Of a stretch of DNA of 64,000 bases, positions 54,047-61,774 are shown piece after piece. The position numbers were made by a program, and so were the translations under genes. The DNA is from Methanocalculus alkaliphilus. GTDB taxonomy: Archaea; Halobacteriota; Methanomicrobia; Methanomicrobiales; Methanocorpusculaceae. The DNA lies in the NCBI RefSeq assembly GCF_024170505.1, contig NZ_JALJYG010000001.1, forward strand, positions 124,001 through 188,000. The letters are read 5' to 3'. The notes under the pieces are model-generated. The model was not told the DNA's origin and made no database searches. It worked only from the letters and a program-made list of their open reading frames with translations. How positions within the stretch are numbered: the first letter of the stretch is position 1; each line of letters begins with the position of its first letter.

Positions 54047-54913
54047 ATGGTACTTGGTAACTACAAACAGGTCGTTGCAGCACGCAGCACAGACCCCGAG
54101 ATCCTTCGTGGAGCACAGGACGGCGGTATTGTCACCCAGCTCTTTGCATACGCGCTTGATGCGGGTATCATCGACGGCGCAATCGTTGCAGGTCCAAGCG
54201 ACGAACCGTTCAAGCCCGAGCCGATGGTCGCAACCACCCGTGAGGAGCTTATGGCATCCCGCGGTACCCGCTACTCGATCTCGCCGAACATGTCCCTTAT
54301 CAAAGAGGTAACCCGGAGCTACGGACTCGACAAGGTCGGTGTCGTCGGAACTCCCTGCCAGATGCAGGCACTCCGGAAGGGCCAGCTCTACCCGGTCGGT
54401 CTTCGTGATGTCCCTGACAAGATCGCACTCGCAGTTGGTATCTTCTGCATGGAGAACTTCCCCTACCAGGGAATCATCCAGCTCGTCGAAGACCATGGTG
54501 CAACCAAGCTCGACAATGTCAGGAAGCTCGACATCGGAAAGGGCAAGTTCTGGATCTACACCGAGCGCGGCGCAACCGTCGATCTCCCGCTGAAGGTCAC
54601 CCACAAATACGAGCAGCCAGGCTGCCACGTCTGCCTCGACTATGTCGCTAACCTTGCCGACATCTCGACGGGATCGGTCGGAGCGCCTGACGGATGGTCA
54701 ACCATCTTCGTTCGATCCGCAAAGGGTGACGACATCTGGGCAAAAGCGATCGCAGCTGGTGCATTTGAGACAAAGCCGATCGAGTCCGTCAAACCCGGAA
54801 TCGACCTTGTCACAAAGCTTGCAACCGACAAGATCACAAAGAACCAGAAGTACCTTGAATCCCGTGCAACCGAGTACGGTGTTGGAAAGGCACTTCGGAA
54901 CCCATACATCTAA
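54047..54913 (+). CDS. frhB: F420-reducing hydrogenase, F420-binding subunit
   Basis: 288-residue FAD and [4Fe-4S] subunit that passes electrons from FrhG to F420. Motifs: [49 protein letters not shown] and [17 protein letters not shown] carrying the cluster cysteines. GAGGAGGGA precedes the ATG. It is the last gene of frhADGB, followed by a T8 run. Confidence 0.95.
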   Translation: MVLGNYKQVVAARSTDPEILRGAQDGGIVTQLFAYALDAGIIDGAIVAGPSDEPFKPEPMVATTREELMASRGTRYSISPNMSLIKEVTRSYGLDKVGVVGTPCQMQALRKGQLYPVGLRDVPDKIALAVGIFCMENFPYQGIIQLVEDHGATKLDNVRKLDIGKGKFWIYTERGATVDLPLKVTHKYEQPGCHVCLDYVANLADISTGSVGAPDGWSTIFVRSAKGDDIWAKAIAAGAFETKPIESVKPGIDLVTKLATDKITKNQKYLESRATEYGVGKALRNPYI

Positions 54914-54915
54914 TC

Positions 54916-54923
54916 TTTTTTTT
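54916..54923 (+). terminator. T-run terminator of frhADGB
   Basis: Eight T residues begin three bases after the frhB stop. They act as an archaeal terminator before the leaderless gene at 55007. Confidence 0.65.
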
Positions 54924-54976
54924 CTGCATCTTTTGAGAACCCCGTCAGGCCTGATCGCGGGAACAGACGAAAAGGG

Positions 54977-54984
54977 GTATAAAC
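54977..54984 (+). promoter_or_regulatory. TATA box of the leaderless gene at 55007
   Basis: GTATAAAC is centred about 26 bases before the ATG at 55007, so transcription should start at or next to the start codon (leaderless message). Confidence 0.55.
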
Positions 54985-55006
54985 TTACTCCATCCACATA
55001 TCAAGG

Positions 55007-55786
55007 ATGGCAGATGATATAATCGAAGAAGAGCCTCTTCTCACCGGGGAGCCCCATATCGATATCCCGCCGGCGCCTGAGGCAGGCGAAGATACTGATA
55101 CAGATGATTCTGTCGGGAACGAGGAGGCATCCGAAGAGAGCAGACAGCCGACGGTGCCCGATGCCTTCGTCCGCGATCTCAAGGCATTCGGAGAGACGAT
55201 ACGAAAGAATCCGGCAATTTTTGACCAGATTCGCGATGTCCTTGAGTATCATCTCGTCGATCAGACTGATCGCCGGATGTTCTCACGGATCGTCAATGCC
55301 ATGACGATGGTGCTTGGCCACAGCTCGACGATGGTCGTTGCAACGGCCTGCCACATTAATGCCGCACCATTCTTTGAGGATATCCTCAAGCATACCGGAG
55401 ACGATGAGGATAAGCGGGCAGCCGTCTCAGTCCTTCAACACCTGACCGCCCTCTATGGAAACCGGGTACAGGAGGCATATGCCCTCTCTGTCGGCACCCT
55501 TGATGAGGACTGGTTTACCGCAGATATCAATACCTACCGGCGGGAGGGAGAGCAGTACTGGATGATCGATCTCTTTCTCAGCCAGTACAACGGAAAAACA
55601 GCACATCTCAAGATGACCCCGGAGTCACTCTTTCAGCTGACGATGATCCTGGTGAGTGAAGCAAGAAAGCTCCCGGCAGATGCGCTCGACCCTAACCTCA
55701 TCGCACGGTACGCCGATGAAGTGGCCGCCTTTGAAAACCGCTTTTCTATGAAAAGAGATGATGGCGCCCCACCCGGATATGCGTAA
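55007..55786 (+). CDS. Uncharacterised protein with acidic N-terminus
   Basis: 259 residues. Residues 1-48 are disordered, very acidic (EEEPLLTGEPHIDIPPAPEA and on). The rest is a helical, soluble domain (AFVRDLKAFGETIRKNPAIF, TMVVATACHINAAPFFEDIL, LTALYGNRVQEAYALSVGTL) without recognised motif. The ATG sits at the predicted transcription start. It lies between frh and the DUF2124 gene, which may hint at energy metabolism, but I cannot name a function. Confidence 0.6.
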   Translation: MADDIIEEEPLLTGEPHIDIPPAPEAGEDTDTDDSVGNEEASEESRQPTVPDAFVRDLKAFGETIRKNPAIFDQIRDVLEYHLVDQTDRRMFSRIVNAMTMVLGHSSTMVVATACHINAAPFFEDILKHTGDDEDKRAAVSVLQHLTALYGNRVQEAYALSVGTLDEDWFTADINTYRREGEQYWMIDLFLSQYNGKTAHLKMTPESLFQLTMILVSEARKLPADALDPNLIARYADEVAAFENRFSMKRDDGAPPGYA

Positions 55787-55823
55787 AGAGGGGGAAGCCC
55801 CCTTCACCATTTCCGGCAGATTT

Positions 55824-56306
55824 CTATACATTTTTTGTAATTGTTACTGGATTAATGGTGGCATCGATGAGAAGCTCAAAGGTAACCTGATCGAGCCATC
55901 CTGACTTCTCAAACATGCTCATGAAGCAGACACCGGCAGCAGGCACACCATGCCGGGATATAACGGCTGCCGCCTCTTCTGCAGTCACCGGAACACCGGG
56001 CATGGCAAGGCCCCCCATCATGACGATGATAGCGGGATCGACCTCTATCTTCTCTCCAACCTGCATCCCAATGCCGGATACCGCGTGAAGACTGTGAGCT
56101 TCTGCCTCATCGAGGAGCGGAACAAAGACATTTTTCATCCCGAGATCCCGCGTGGCATATGAGAGAAGTTCAATAAACGGCGTGCATGTCCCAGAACACC
56201 CATAATAGACAATCTGAGAGCCTTCCGGTAGCTTTTTTCCTGTAAGATACTCCTTAAAGGGACGGAGCATCCCCGGAACTCCGGTCAATGTGGAAACTGT
56301 ACTCAT
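55824..56306 (-). CDS. DUF2124 family protein
   Basis: 160-residue protein with Rossmann-like fold, restricted mostly to methanogens: GVPGMLRPFKEYLTG, IVYYGCSGTCTPFIELLSYATR, PAIIVMMGGLAMPG and CFMSMFEKSGWLDQVTFEL. Two conserved cysteines in the GCSGTC loop may bind a ligand or metal. ATG 56306 with GGAGAT five bases before it is chosen; the frame is open to 56360. Function is unknown. Confidence 0.75.
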   Translation of the reverse strand: MSTVSTLTGVPGMLRPFKEYLTGKKLPEGSQIVYYGCSGTCTPFIELLSYATRDLGMKNVFVPLLDEAEAHSLHAVSGIGMQVGEKIEVDPAIIVMMGGLAMPGVPVTAEEAAAVISRHGVPAAGVCFMSMFEKSGWLDQVTFELLIDATINPVTITKNV

Positions 56307-56392
56307 GGTAATCTCCAGATGATACTCTGGAGACACAGATTTATAAATGACACTCTCCAATTTAGAGGAAAGGAGATACCGGAGGGGTCAAA

Positions 56393-56911
56393 ATAACAAC
56401 AGATACGGGAAGACCATCACGAGCAGGACAGGCCCTGACATTTGTAATACTGATGATCTTCTGGCTCATCCTGTCAGGATACCTGGATCTCTTCCATATC
56501 ACGGCAGGAATCATCTGCTGTGGAATCGTAACGCTCATCTCAGGAGATCTCCTCTTCAGATCCGACGTCAAAATGGCTGCATCTGCCAGGAAGTTTCTCC
56601 GATTTATCCTCTATATTCCCCGGCTGATGGTCGCAATCCTCTATGCCAATATCGATGTCGCATACCGGATCCTCCACCCCGCGATGCCGATCGATCCGGG
56701 GTTCATCACCGTGGAGACACCATTTACAGGTGACGTAACCAGAACCACATTCGCCAATTCACTGACCCTCACACCCGGAACCGTCACCATAGATGTCACG
56801 GGAGGAACATTTCTGGTACATGCCATCGTTAGGGATGTATCAGAGAAGGAGCTGCTCGAAGAGCGCGATATCCAGAAGAATCTGGCGAGGATATTTGGTG
56901 AGGGCTCATGA
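56393..56911 (+). CDS. Mrp/Mnh antiporter subunit E (possible AUA start)
   Basis: MnhE/MbhA-type membrane subunit, about 172 residues, that starts the antiporter operon. The family motif FWLILSGYLDLFHITAG and the C-terminal VTIDVTGGTFLVHAIVRDV with PGTV are present. The frame is open from 56366, but it has no ATG, GTG or TTG until 56453, which would cut into the first helix. An ATA at 56393 lies seven bases after GGAGGGG and gives a full first helix (TFVILMIFWLILSG), so an AUA start is likely; otherwise ATG 56453 gives 152 residues. Confidence 0.85.
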   Translation: MTTDTGRPSRAGQALTFVILMIFWLILSGYLDLFHITAGIICCGIVTLISGDLLFRSDVKMAASARKFLRFILYIPRLMVAILYANIDVAYRILHPAMPIDPGFITVETPFTGDVTRTTFANSLTLTPGTVTIDVTGGTFLVHAIVRDVSEKELLEERDIQKNLARIFGEGS

Positions 56912-57171
56912 TTGACATCTTTCATGCAAGTGCGATCATCCTCATCCTGACGATCTTTCTCTGCCTCTACCGTGTCATTGCAGGGCCAGGGGTGGAGAAC
57001 CGGCTGATAGCAGTCAATACCGTCGGAACCAAGACGATCATCCTCCTTGTGATCATCGGTTTCATCTATGGACGCCCATTATTCATTGATATCTCAATCA
57101 TCTACGCAATGATCAACTTCATCGCAGCACTTGCCATTGCAAAGTACCTCAGGAGAGGATGCCTGTGTTGA
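56908..57171 (+). CDS. Mrp/Mnh antiporter subunit F
   Basis: 87-residue three-helix subunit MnhF/MbhB: CLYRVIAGPGVENRLIAVNTVGTKTI (in parts, the family hallmark RxxxGPxxxDRxxAxxxxGT-like) and the final YAMINFIAALAIAKYL. Its ATG overlaps the end of the subunit E gene (ATGA), and its stop overlaps the start of G. Confidence 0.88.
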   Translation: MIDIFHASAIILILTIFLCLYRVIAGPGVENRLIAVNTVGTKTIILLVIIGFIYGRPLFIDISIIYAMINFIAALAIAKYLRRGCLC

Positions 57172-57473
57172 ATACGATAGCCCTTATCTTCATCTTCATC
57201 GGCCTCTTCTTCATGGTCGTTGGTGCCGTGGGCCTGATCAGGCTCCCTGACTTCTATACCCGCGCCCATGCGAGCGGTAAATGTGATACACTCGGAGAAG
57301 GGATGATGCTGATCGGGTTCATCCTATACGAAGGGATGACGCTGATCGCGGTGAAGCTCCTGCTTCTCGCAATCTTCATCTTCATATCCTCACCAACAGC
57401 GGTGCATGCACTTGTCAATGCCGCACATGCACGCGGGATCAGACCATGGGTGAAGGGGGAGGAGCGGCGATGA
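57159..57473 (+). CDS. Mrp/Mnh antiporter subunit G
   Basis: 104-residue MnhG/MbhC subunit with three helices: MVVGAVGLIRLPDFYTRAHA and GKCDTLGEGMMLIGF, the family motif of G. The ATG at 57159 lies inside the last codons of F. The basic tail ends with KGEERR. Confidence 0.9.
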   Translation: MPVLNTIALIFIFIGLFFMVVGAVGLIRLPDFYTRAHASGKCDTLGEGMMLIGFILYEGMTLIAVKLLLLAIFIFISSPTAVHALVNAAHARGIRPWVKGEERR

Positions 57474-57715
57474 TCTGGGAACTTGACTTTGCCCTCCTCC
57501 TCTTTATGATCTGCTGCGCCATTGCGGCGATCACCGTCCGGGATCTCCTCCATGCAGCGATCATCCTCGCGGCATACTCACTGATCATGACCGCACTCTG
57601 GGCGGAGATGAATGCGGTCGATGTTGCATTCACCGAAGCAGCAGTTGGGGCAGGAATAACGACTGTCCTCTTCATCGCGGCAATATCACGGACCAGAAGG
57701 AGGTCATCAGATTGA
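57470..57715 (+). CDS. Antiporter subunit of MbhD type (DUF4040)
   Basis: 81-residue hydrophobic subunit corresponding to MbhD and to the C-terminal part of MrpA. The core is AIIAAYSLIMTALWAEMNA-like (LHAAIILAAYSLIMTALWAEM) and VDVAFTEAAVGAGITTVLFI with the conserved Glu. ATG 57470 overlaps the subunit G stop; the frame extends earlier, but that reads as shadow. Confidence 0.83.
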   Translation: MIWELDFALLLFMICCAIAAITVRDLLHAAIILAAYSLIMTALWAEMNAVDVAFTEAAVGAGITTVLFIAAISRTRRRSSD

Positions 57716-57987
57716 AGATAAAAGCTCTTGTCGCAGTCATCTTCATCGGCATCATCCTCTTCTGGGCGGTCGAGGATATGCCGGCATTTGGAGATCCCAC
57801 CTCCCCGGCAACCAGCTATACCGGGGAGATGTACATCCAGGAGACGCAGAAAGATACCGGCATTGCCAATATCGTCACTGCGATTCTTGTCAGCTATCGT
57901 GGGTTTGATACCCTTGGAGAAGTGGTGGTCATCTTCACAGCCGGCATCTCTGTCGCCCTCCTCCTCCGTCGTGGAGGGAGATTATGA
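57712..57987 (+). CDS. Antiporter subunit of MbhE type
   Basis: 91-residue subunit matching MbhE, the extreme C-terminal part of MrpA: signal-like helix, then NIVTAILVSYRGFDTLGEVVVIFTAGISV. The start is TTG at 57712 with AGGAGGTC eight bases before it and overlaps the preceding stop. In MrpA this segment and the DUF4040 part are fused to the large subunit; here they are separate genes. Confidence 0.83.
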   Translation: MKIKALVAVIFIGIILFWAVEDMPAFGDPTSPATSYTGEMYIQETQKDTGIANIVTAILVSYRGFDTLGEVVVIFTAGISVALLLRRGGRL

Positions 57988-58415
57988 GGGAGAATGTCGT
58001 CATCAGGACGGTGAGCCGGCTTGCCGTCCCGTTCATCCAGCTCTTCGGCCTCTATGTCATCGCCCATGGTGCATCAGGACCGGGCGGCGGGTTTCAGGGC
58101 GGAGTCGCCTTTGCCGCAGCCTTCATCCTGATGATCATCGCATTCGGTGCTGCCGATGTGAGAAAGAGGATCAATAACAGGGGAATCATGATCTTCTCGA
58201 TCTTTGGAATTGCACTCTATGCTGCCGTGGGGCTTCTCTCCATCCTCTATGCAGGCAACTTCCTCCAGCTGAATGTGATCGAGGCGGCACTTGGGATACC
58301 CCACCTGCATGGAATCCTGATCGATATTGCAGAGGCAGGAATCGGAATCACCGTCATGGCGATCATGATCTCGATCATTTATGATATGGCAGATACAGGA
58401 GGTGGTTCGGCGTGA
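57984..58415 (+). CDS. Mrp/Mnh antiporter subunit B
   Basis: 143-residue MnhB/MbhF subunit with four helices: LFGLYVIAHGASGPGGGFQGGVAFAAAFIL (in parts, the family signature) and the final AEAGIGITVMAIMISIIYDM. The ATG overlaps the previous stop. The C-terminal GGGSA extends into the ribosome-binding site of subunit C. Confidence 0.9.
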   Translation: MRENVVIRTVSRLAVPFIQLFGLYVIAHGASGPGGGFQGGVAFAAAFILMIIAFGAADVRKRINNRGIMIFSIFGIALYAAVGLLSILYAGNFLQLNVIEAALGIPHLHGILIDIAEAGIGITVMAIMISIIYDMADTGGGSA

Positions 58416-58789
58416 TCGAAGTCGCCTATGACCTCTTCACCTCACGGTACAACTACTGGATGGCAATTATCCTGATGCTCATCGGGCTCTATGCGCTGAT
58501 AGCAAAGCAGAACCTGGTCAAGAAGATCATCGGGCTGAATATCTTTCAGACGGCAATATTCCTCTTCTACATCTCTTTTGCAGAGGTGACCGGAGGAACT
58601 GCGCCGATCTATCTGCCTGAGGGGCCGGACGCACTCTATGTCAACCCGCTCCCCCATGTCCTTATCCTGACCGCCATCGTCGTCGGAGTGAGCATCACCG
58701 CCGTTGCCCTCTCCCTGATTGTACGAATTTATGAAGAGTATGGTGTCATCGATGAGGATGAGCTGATGAAGGCGGTGAGGGAGCGATGA
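58412..58789 (+). CDS. Mrp/Mnh antiporter subunit C (NuoK-like)
   Basis: 125-residue MnhC/MbhG, homologue of NuoK. Three helices with LKKIIGLNIFQTAIFLFYI-like (LVKKIIGLNIFQTAIFLFYI) and HVLILTAIVVGVSITAVALSL. The start is GTG at 58412 after GGAGGTGG, overlapping the subunit B stop. The acidic C-terminus (EYGVIDEDELMKAVRER) is cytoplasmic. Confidence 0.9.
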   Translation: MIEVAYDLFTSRYNYWMAIILMLIGLYALIAKQNLVKKIIGLNIFQTAIFLFYISFAEVTGGTAPIYLPEGPDALYVNPLPHVLILTAIVVGVSITAVALSLIVRIYEEYGVIDEDELMKAVRER

Positions 58790-60282
58790 GTATCATCCAC
58801 CATCTCCCGATCCTTCTGATCATCGGCCCGATTCTTGCATCACTCCTCATCCTTGCAGCAGGATGGTATGACCGGAAGCTCTGCTATCCGATCATGCTCC
58901 TCTCGATCACCGGCCAGTTCGTTGCCTCGCTTGTCATGCTCCGACAGGTGATAGAGGACGGAACCATCCGCTATTATCTCGGGGGCTGGGCTCCGCCGCT
59001 TGGTATTGAGCTTGTCATCGACAGCTTCAGCGGATTTGTCCTCTCCACCATTATGCTGCTTGCACTCCTCGCGATCGTCTATGCACGAAGGAGTGTCGAG
59101 GCAGAGATCCCGGCAGATAAAACGGTATCATTCTATGTGCTGCTCCAGCTCCTCCTCATCGGTCTCGTCGGAATGACGATCACCGGGGATGTCTTTAACC
59201 TCTATGTCTTCCTTGAGATCTCCTCGATTGCGGCATATACCCTGATCGCAGGGACACGCAGCAGCCGGTCATATGTCGCAGGCTTCAACTACCTCGTCAT
59301 GGGATCGATCGCGGCAGGGTTCATCCTCCTCGGCATCGGCTATCTCTATGTCGCCACCGGGACGCTGAACATGGGAGAGATTGCGATGCTCCTCCCGGCA
59401 GTCTATGAGCTCTCAACGGTCCATGCGGCATTTCTCTTCCTGATGATAGGATTCTCCATCAAGGCAGCCTTCTTCCCGCTCCACCTCTGGCTCCCTGATG
59501 CATATACCGAGTCACCATCCGCAGTGACGGTGATCATCTCAACCGTGATGGCGAAGGTGAGTGTCTATGCGATGATCAGGATCCTCTTTACGATCTTTAC
59601 AACAGCCTATATCATCGAGAGCTTCCCGGTGACGGGGTTCATCCTCCTGATTGCAACAATTGCAATCGTCGCCGGGGCCATCCTTGCAATTGCACAGAAT
59701 GATCTCAAACGGATGCTCGCATACTCAAGCATCAGCCAGATCGGGTATATTATGTTCGCCGTCGGTGTCGCCAACCAGATCGCGCTCGAGGGGGGTCTCC
59801 TCCATATTCTCGGCCATGCTATGATGAAGGGATGCCTCTTCATGGTCGCCGGGCTGATCATCTACCGGATGGGGACATCGAATATGCTCGAATTGCGAGG
59901 GGTTGCCCAGACGATGCCGATCTCCTGTGCGGCGTTTGCCCTTGCAGGTGCCTCGATGATCGGGATTCCCCCAACGATTGGGTTCATGAGTAAATACTAC
60001 CTTGTCCTTGGTGCTTTTGAGGCAGGCCACTGGCTCTATGCTGCAGTCCTGTTGATCGGGAGCCTCCTTGCTGTCGGGTATATCTGGCGGTTCATCGAGA
60101 TAGCCTACTTTGGAGACCATCATCATCACAAAGGAGAAGAGACGGCAGGATCTGAAGGACCTGCTTCGATGATAGCCCCGATGGTCTGTCTTGCCCTCCT
60201 ATGCCTCCTCCTCGGCATCTTTGTCGAGATACCAATGGAGATCATCGGCCCTGCCGCTGCGATCCTCCTTGGAGGTGCCTGA
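58786..60282 (+). CDS. Mrp/Mnh antiporter subunit D (first large antiporter subunit)
   Basis: 498-residue subunit of MrpD/NuoM type with about 14 helices. Conserved charged residues of ion pumping are all present: Glu in VFLEISSIAAY, Lys in GFSIKAAFFPLHLWLPDAY, Lys in STVMAKVSVYAM and Lys in GHAMMKGCLFMVAG. NDLKRMLAYSSISQIGYI is the broken-helix region. ATG overlaps the subunit C stop. His-rich loop GDHHHHKGEE between helices 12 and 13 may bind metal. Confidence 0.92.
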   Translation: MSIIHHLPILLIIGPILASLLILAAGWYDRKLCYPIMLLSITGQFVASLVMLRQVIEDGTIRYYLGGWAPPLGIELVIDSFSGFVLSTIMLLALLAIVYARRSVEAEIPADKTVSFYVLLQLLLIGLVGMTITGDVFNLYVFLEISSIAAYTLIAGTRSSRSYVAGFNYLVMGSIAAGFILLGIGYLYVATGTLNMGEIAMLLPAVYELSTVHAAFLFLMIGFSIKAAFFPLHLWLPDAYTESPSAVTVIISTVMAKVSVYAMIRILFTIFTTAYIIESFPVTGFILLIATIAIVAGAILAIAQNDLKRMLAYSSISQIGYIMFAVGVANQIALEGGLLHILGHAMMKGCLFMVAGLIIYRMGTSNMLELRGVAQTMPISCAAFALAGASMIGIPPTIGFMSKYYLVLGAFEAGHWLYAAVLLIGSLLAVGYIWRFIEIAYFGDHHHHKGEETAGSEGPASMIAPMVCLALLCLLLGIFVEIPMEIIGPAAAILLGGA

Positions 60283-60283
60283 G

Positions 60284-61774
60284 ATGGAGGATATCACCAG
60301 CATCCTGCCGGCGGTGGCGATCTTAATTCCGCTGCTCGCCTCGATTCTGATCCTGATAACCGGACGGTACGAGAATCTCAGGGAGAGCGTCACGATCGTG
60401 GCCGCTGTCGCTATGCTCGGATCGGTCCTTGCGATGCTCCCCACCGTCCTTCAGGGGAACCGGATCACCCTCCTGATCATACCGATGGTTCCGGGCGGGG
60501 ACTTCGCCCTGAAAGTTGATGCCTTCGGAATGGTCTTTGCCCTTGTTGCGGCAGTCCTCTGGCTCATAAATTCGTTGTATGCCATCGGGTATATGAGAGG
60601 GCTGAAAGAGCATGCACAGACGAGATTCTTCTTCTGCATGGCAGTTGCAATCGCTGCCGCCATCGGGATTGCATTCTCCGCAAACCTCCTGACCCTCTTC
60701 ATATTCTATGAGATCCTGACGATCATCACCTATCCGCTCGTCGTCCATATCGAGACACCCGAGGCGATGAAGGCAGGCAGAAAATACCTTGCATATCTCC
60801 TTGTCGGAGGGATATTCCTCCTTGCAGCAGTCGTTCTGACGTATATGCTCACCGGAGCAACGGCATTTGTCCCTGGTGGATTCCTCGAGGGGACCGGATC
60901 TCCACTCGTCCTTCAGGTTCTCTTCCTCCTCTTCATGGTCGGGTTTGTAAAGGCAGCATGGATGCCACTCCATGCATGGCTCCCGGCGGCGATGATCGCC
61001 CCGACGCCTGTTTCAGCATTTCTCCATGCCGTCGCGGTCGTGACGGCGGGTGTCTTTGGGATTGTCAGAATCGCCGGCTGGGTCTATGGGATGGATCTGA
61101 TGGCGGCACTCGGGCTTGGGACACTGCTTGCCGTGATCGCCTCCTTTACCATCATCGTCGCATCGCTCTTTGCCCTCACCGAGGATAACCTCAAACGGAG
61201 GCTTGCCTACTCGACGGTGAGCCAGCTCTCCTACATCCTCCTCGGTGTATCGATGCTCTCCATCGCCGGGATGACCGGAGCGATGGCGCATATCCCGATC
61301 CATGCGTTCCTGAAGATCACCCTCTTCTTTGTCGCAGGTGCGATCATCGTCTCTGCCGGGAGAGAGTCGATATCGGATATGAAGGGGCTTTACCAGAAGA
61401 TGCCGGTGACGGTGGTTATGTTTTCTGCTGCCGCCATCGGGATCTGCGGCCTCCCCCCGCTCGCCGGGATCATCAGTAAGATCTACCTCGCCATCGGGGC
61501 GGTCGAAGGCGGAGTGCCGATCCTGCTCATCGTGATCATCGCCAGTGCGGTCTTAAATGCCGCCTACTTCCTGCCGATCATCTACACAATGATCATGGAG
61601 AAGCCGGAGAGGGAGGATGCACTCAACGGTGTATCAGAACCTCCACTGACGATGCTCGTTCCAATAGTTCTCACCGCGACGATATCCCTGCTCATCTTCT
61701 TCTTCCCGACGATGCCGTTCCTTGATCTTATCGAGATCGCCATCGGTGAGATCAGCGGGGGAATGGTGCCATGA
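60284..61774 (+). CDS. Second large antiporter subunit (MrpA/NuoL-like)
   Basis: 496-residue subunit that resembles NuoL or the N-terminal part of MrpA more than MrpD: LFIFYEILTIITYPL, GFVKAAWMPLHAWLPAAMIAPTPVSAFLHAVAVVTAGVFGI (in parts) with HAVAVVTAG of the NuoL kind. Lys of helix 7 is present. It lacks the long C-terminus of MrpA, whose parts are separate genes earlier. ATG 60284 starts after GGAGGTGCCTGAG; the frame is open upstream but that part is shadow. Confidence 0.9.
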   Translation: MEDITSILPAVAILIPLLASILILITGRYENLRESVTIVAAVAMLGSVLAMLPTVLQGNRITLLIIPMVPGGDFALKVDAFGMVFALVAAVLWLINSLYAIGYMRGLKEHAQTRFFFCMAVAIAAAIGIAFSANLLTLFIFYEILTIITYPLVVHIETPEAMKAGRKYLAYLLVGGIFLLAAVVLTYMLTGATAFVPGGFLEGTGSPLVLQVLFLLFMVGFVKAAWMPLHAWLPAAMIAPTPVSAFLHAVAVVTAGVFGIVRIAGWVYGMDLMAALGLGTLLAVIASFTIIVASLFALTEDNLKRRLAYSTVSQLSYILLGVSMLSIAGMTGAMAHIPIHAFLKITLFFVAGAIIVSAGRESISDMKGLYQKMPVTVVMFSAAAIGICGLPPLAGIISKIYLAIGAVEGGVPILLIVIIASAVLNAAYFLPIIYTMIMEKPEREDALNGVSEPPLTMLVPIVLTATISLLIFFFPTMPFLDLIEIAIGEISGGMVP

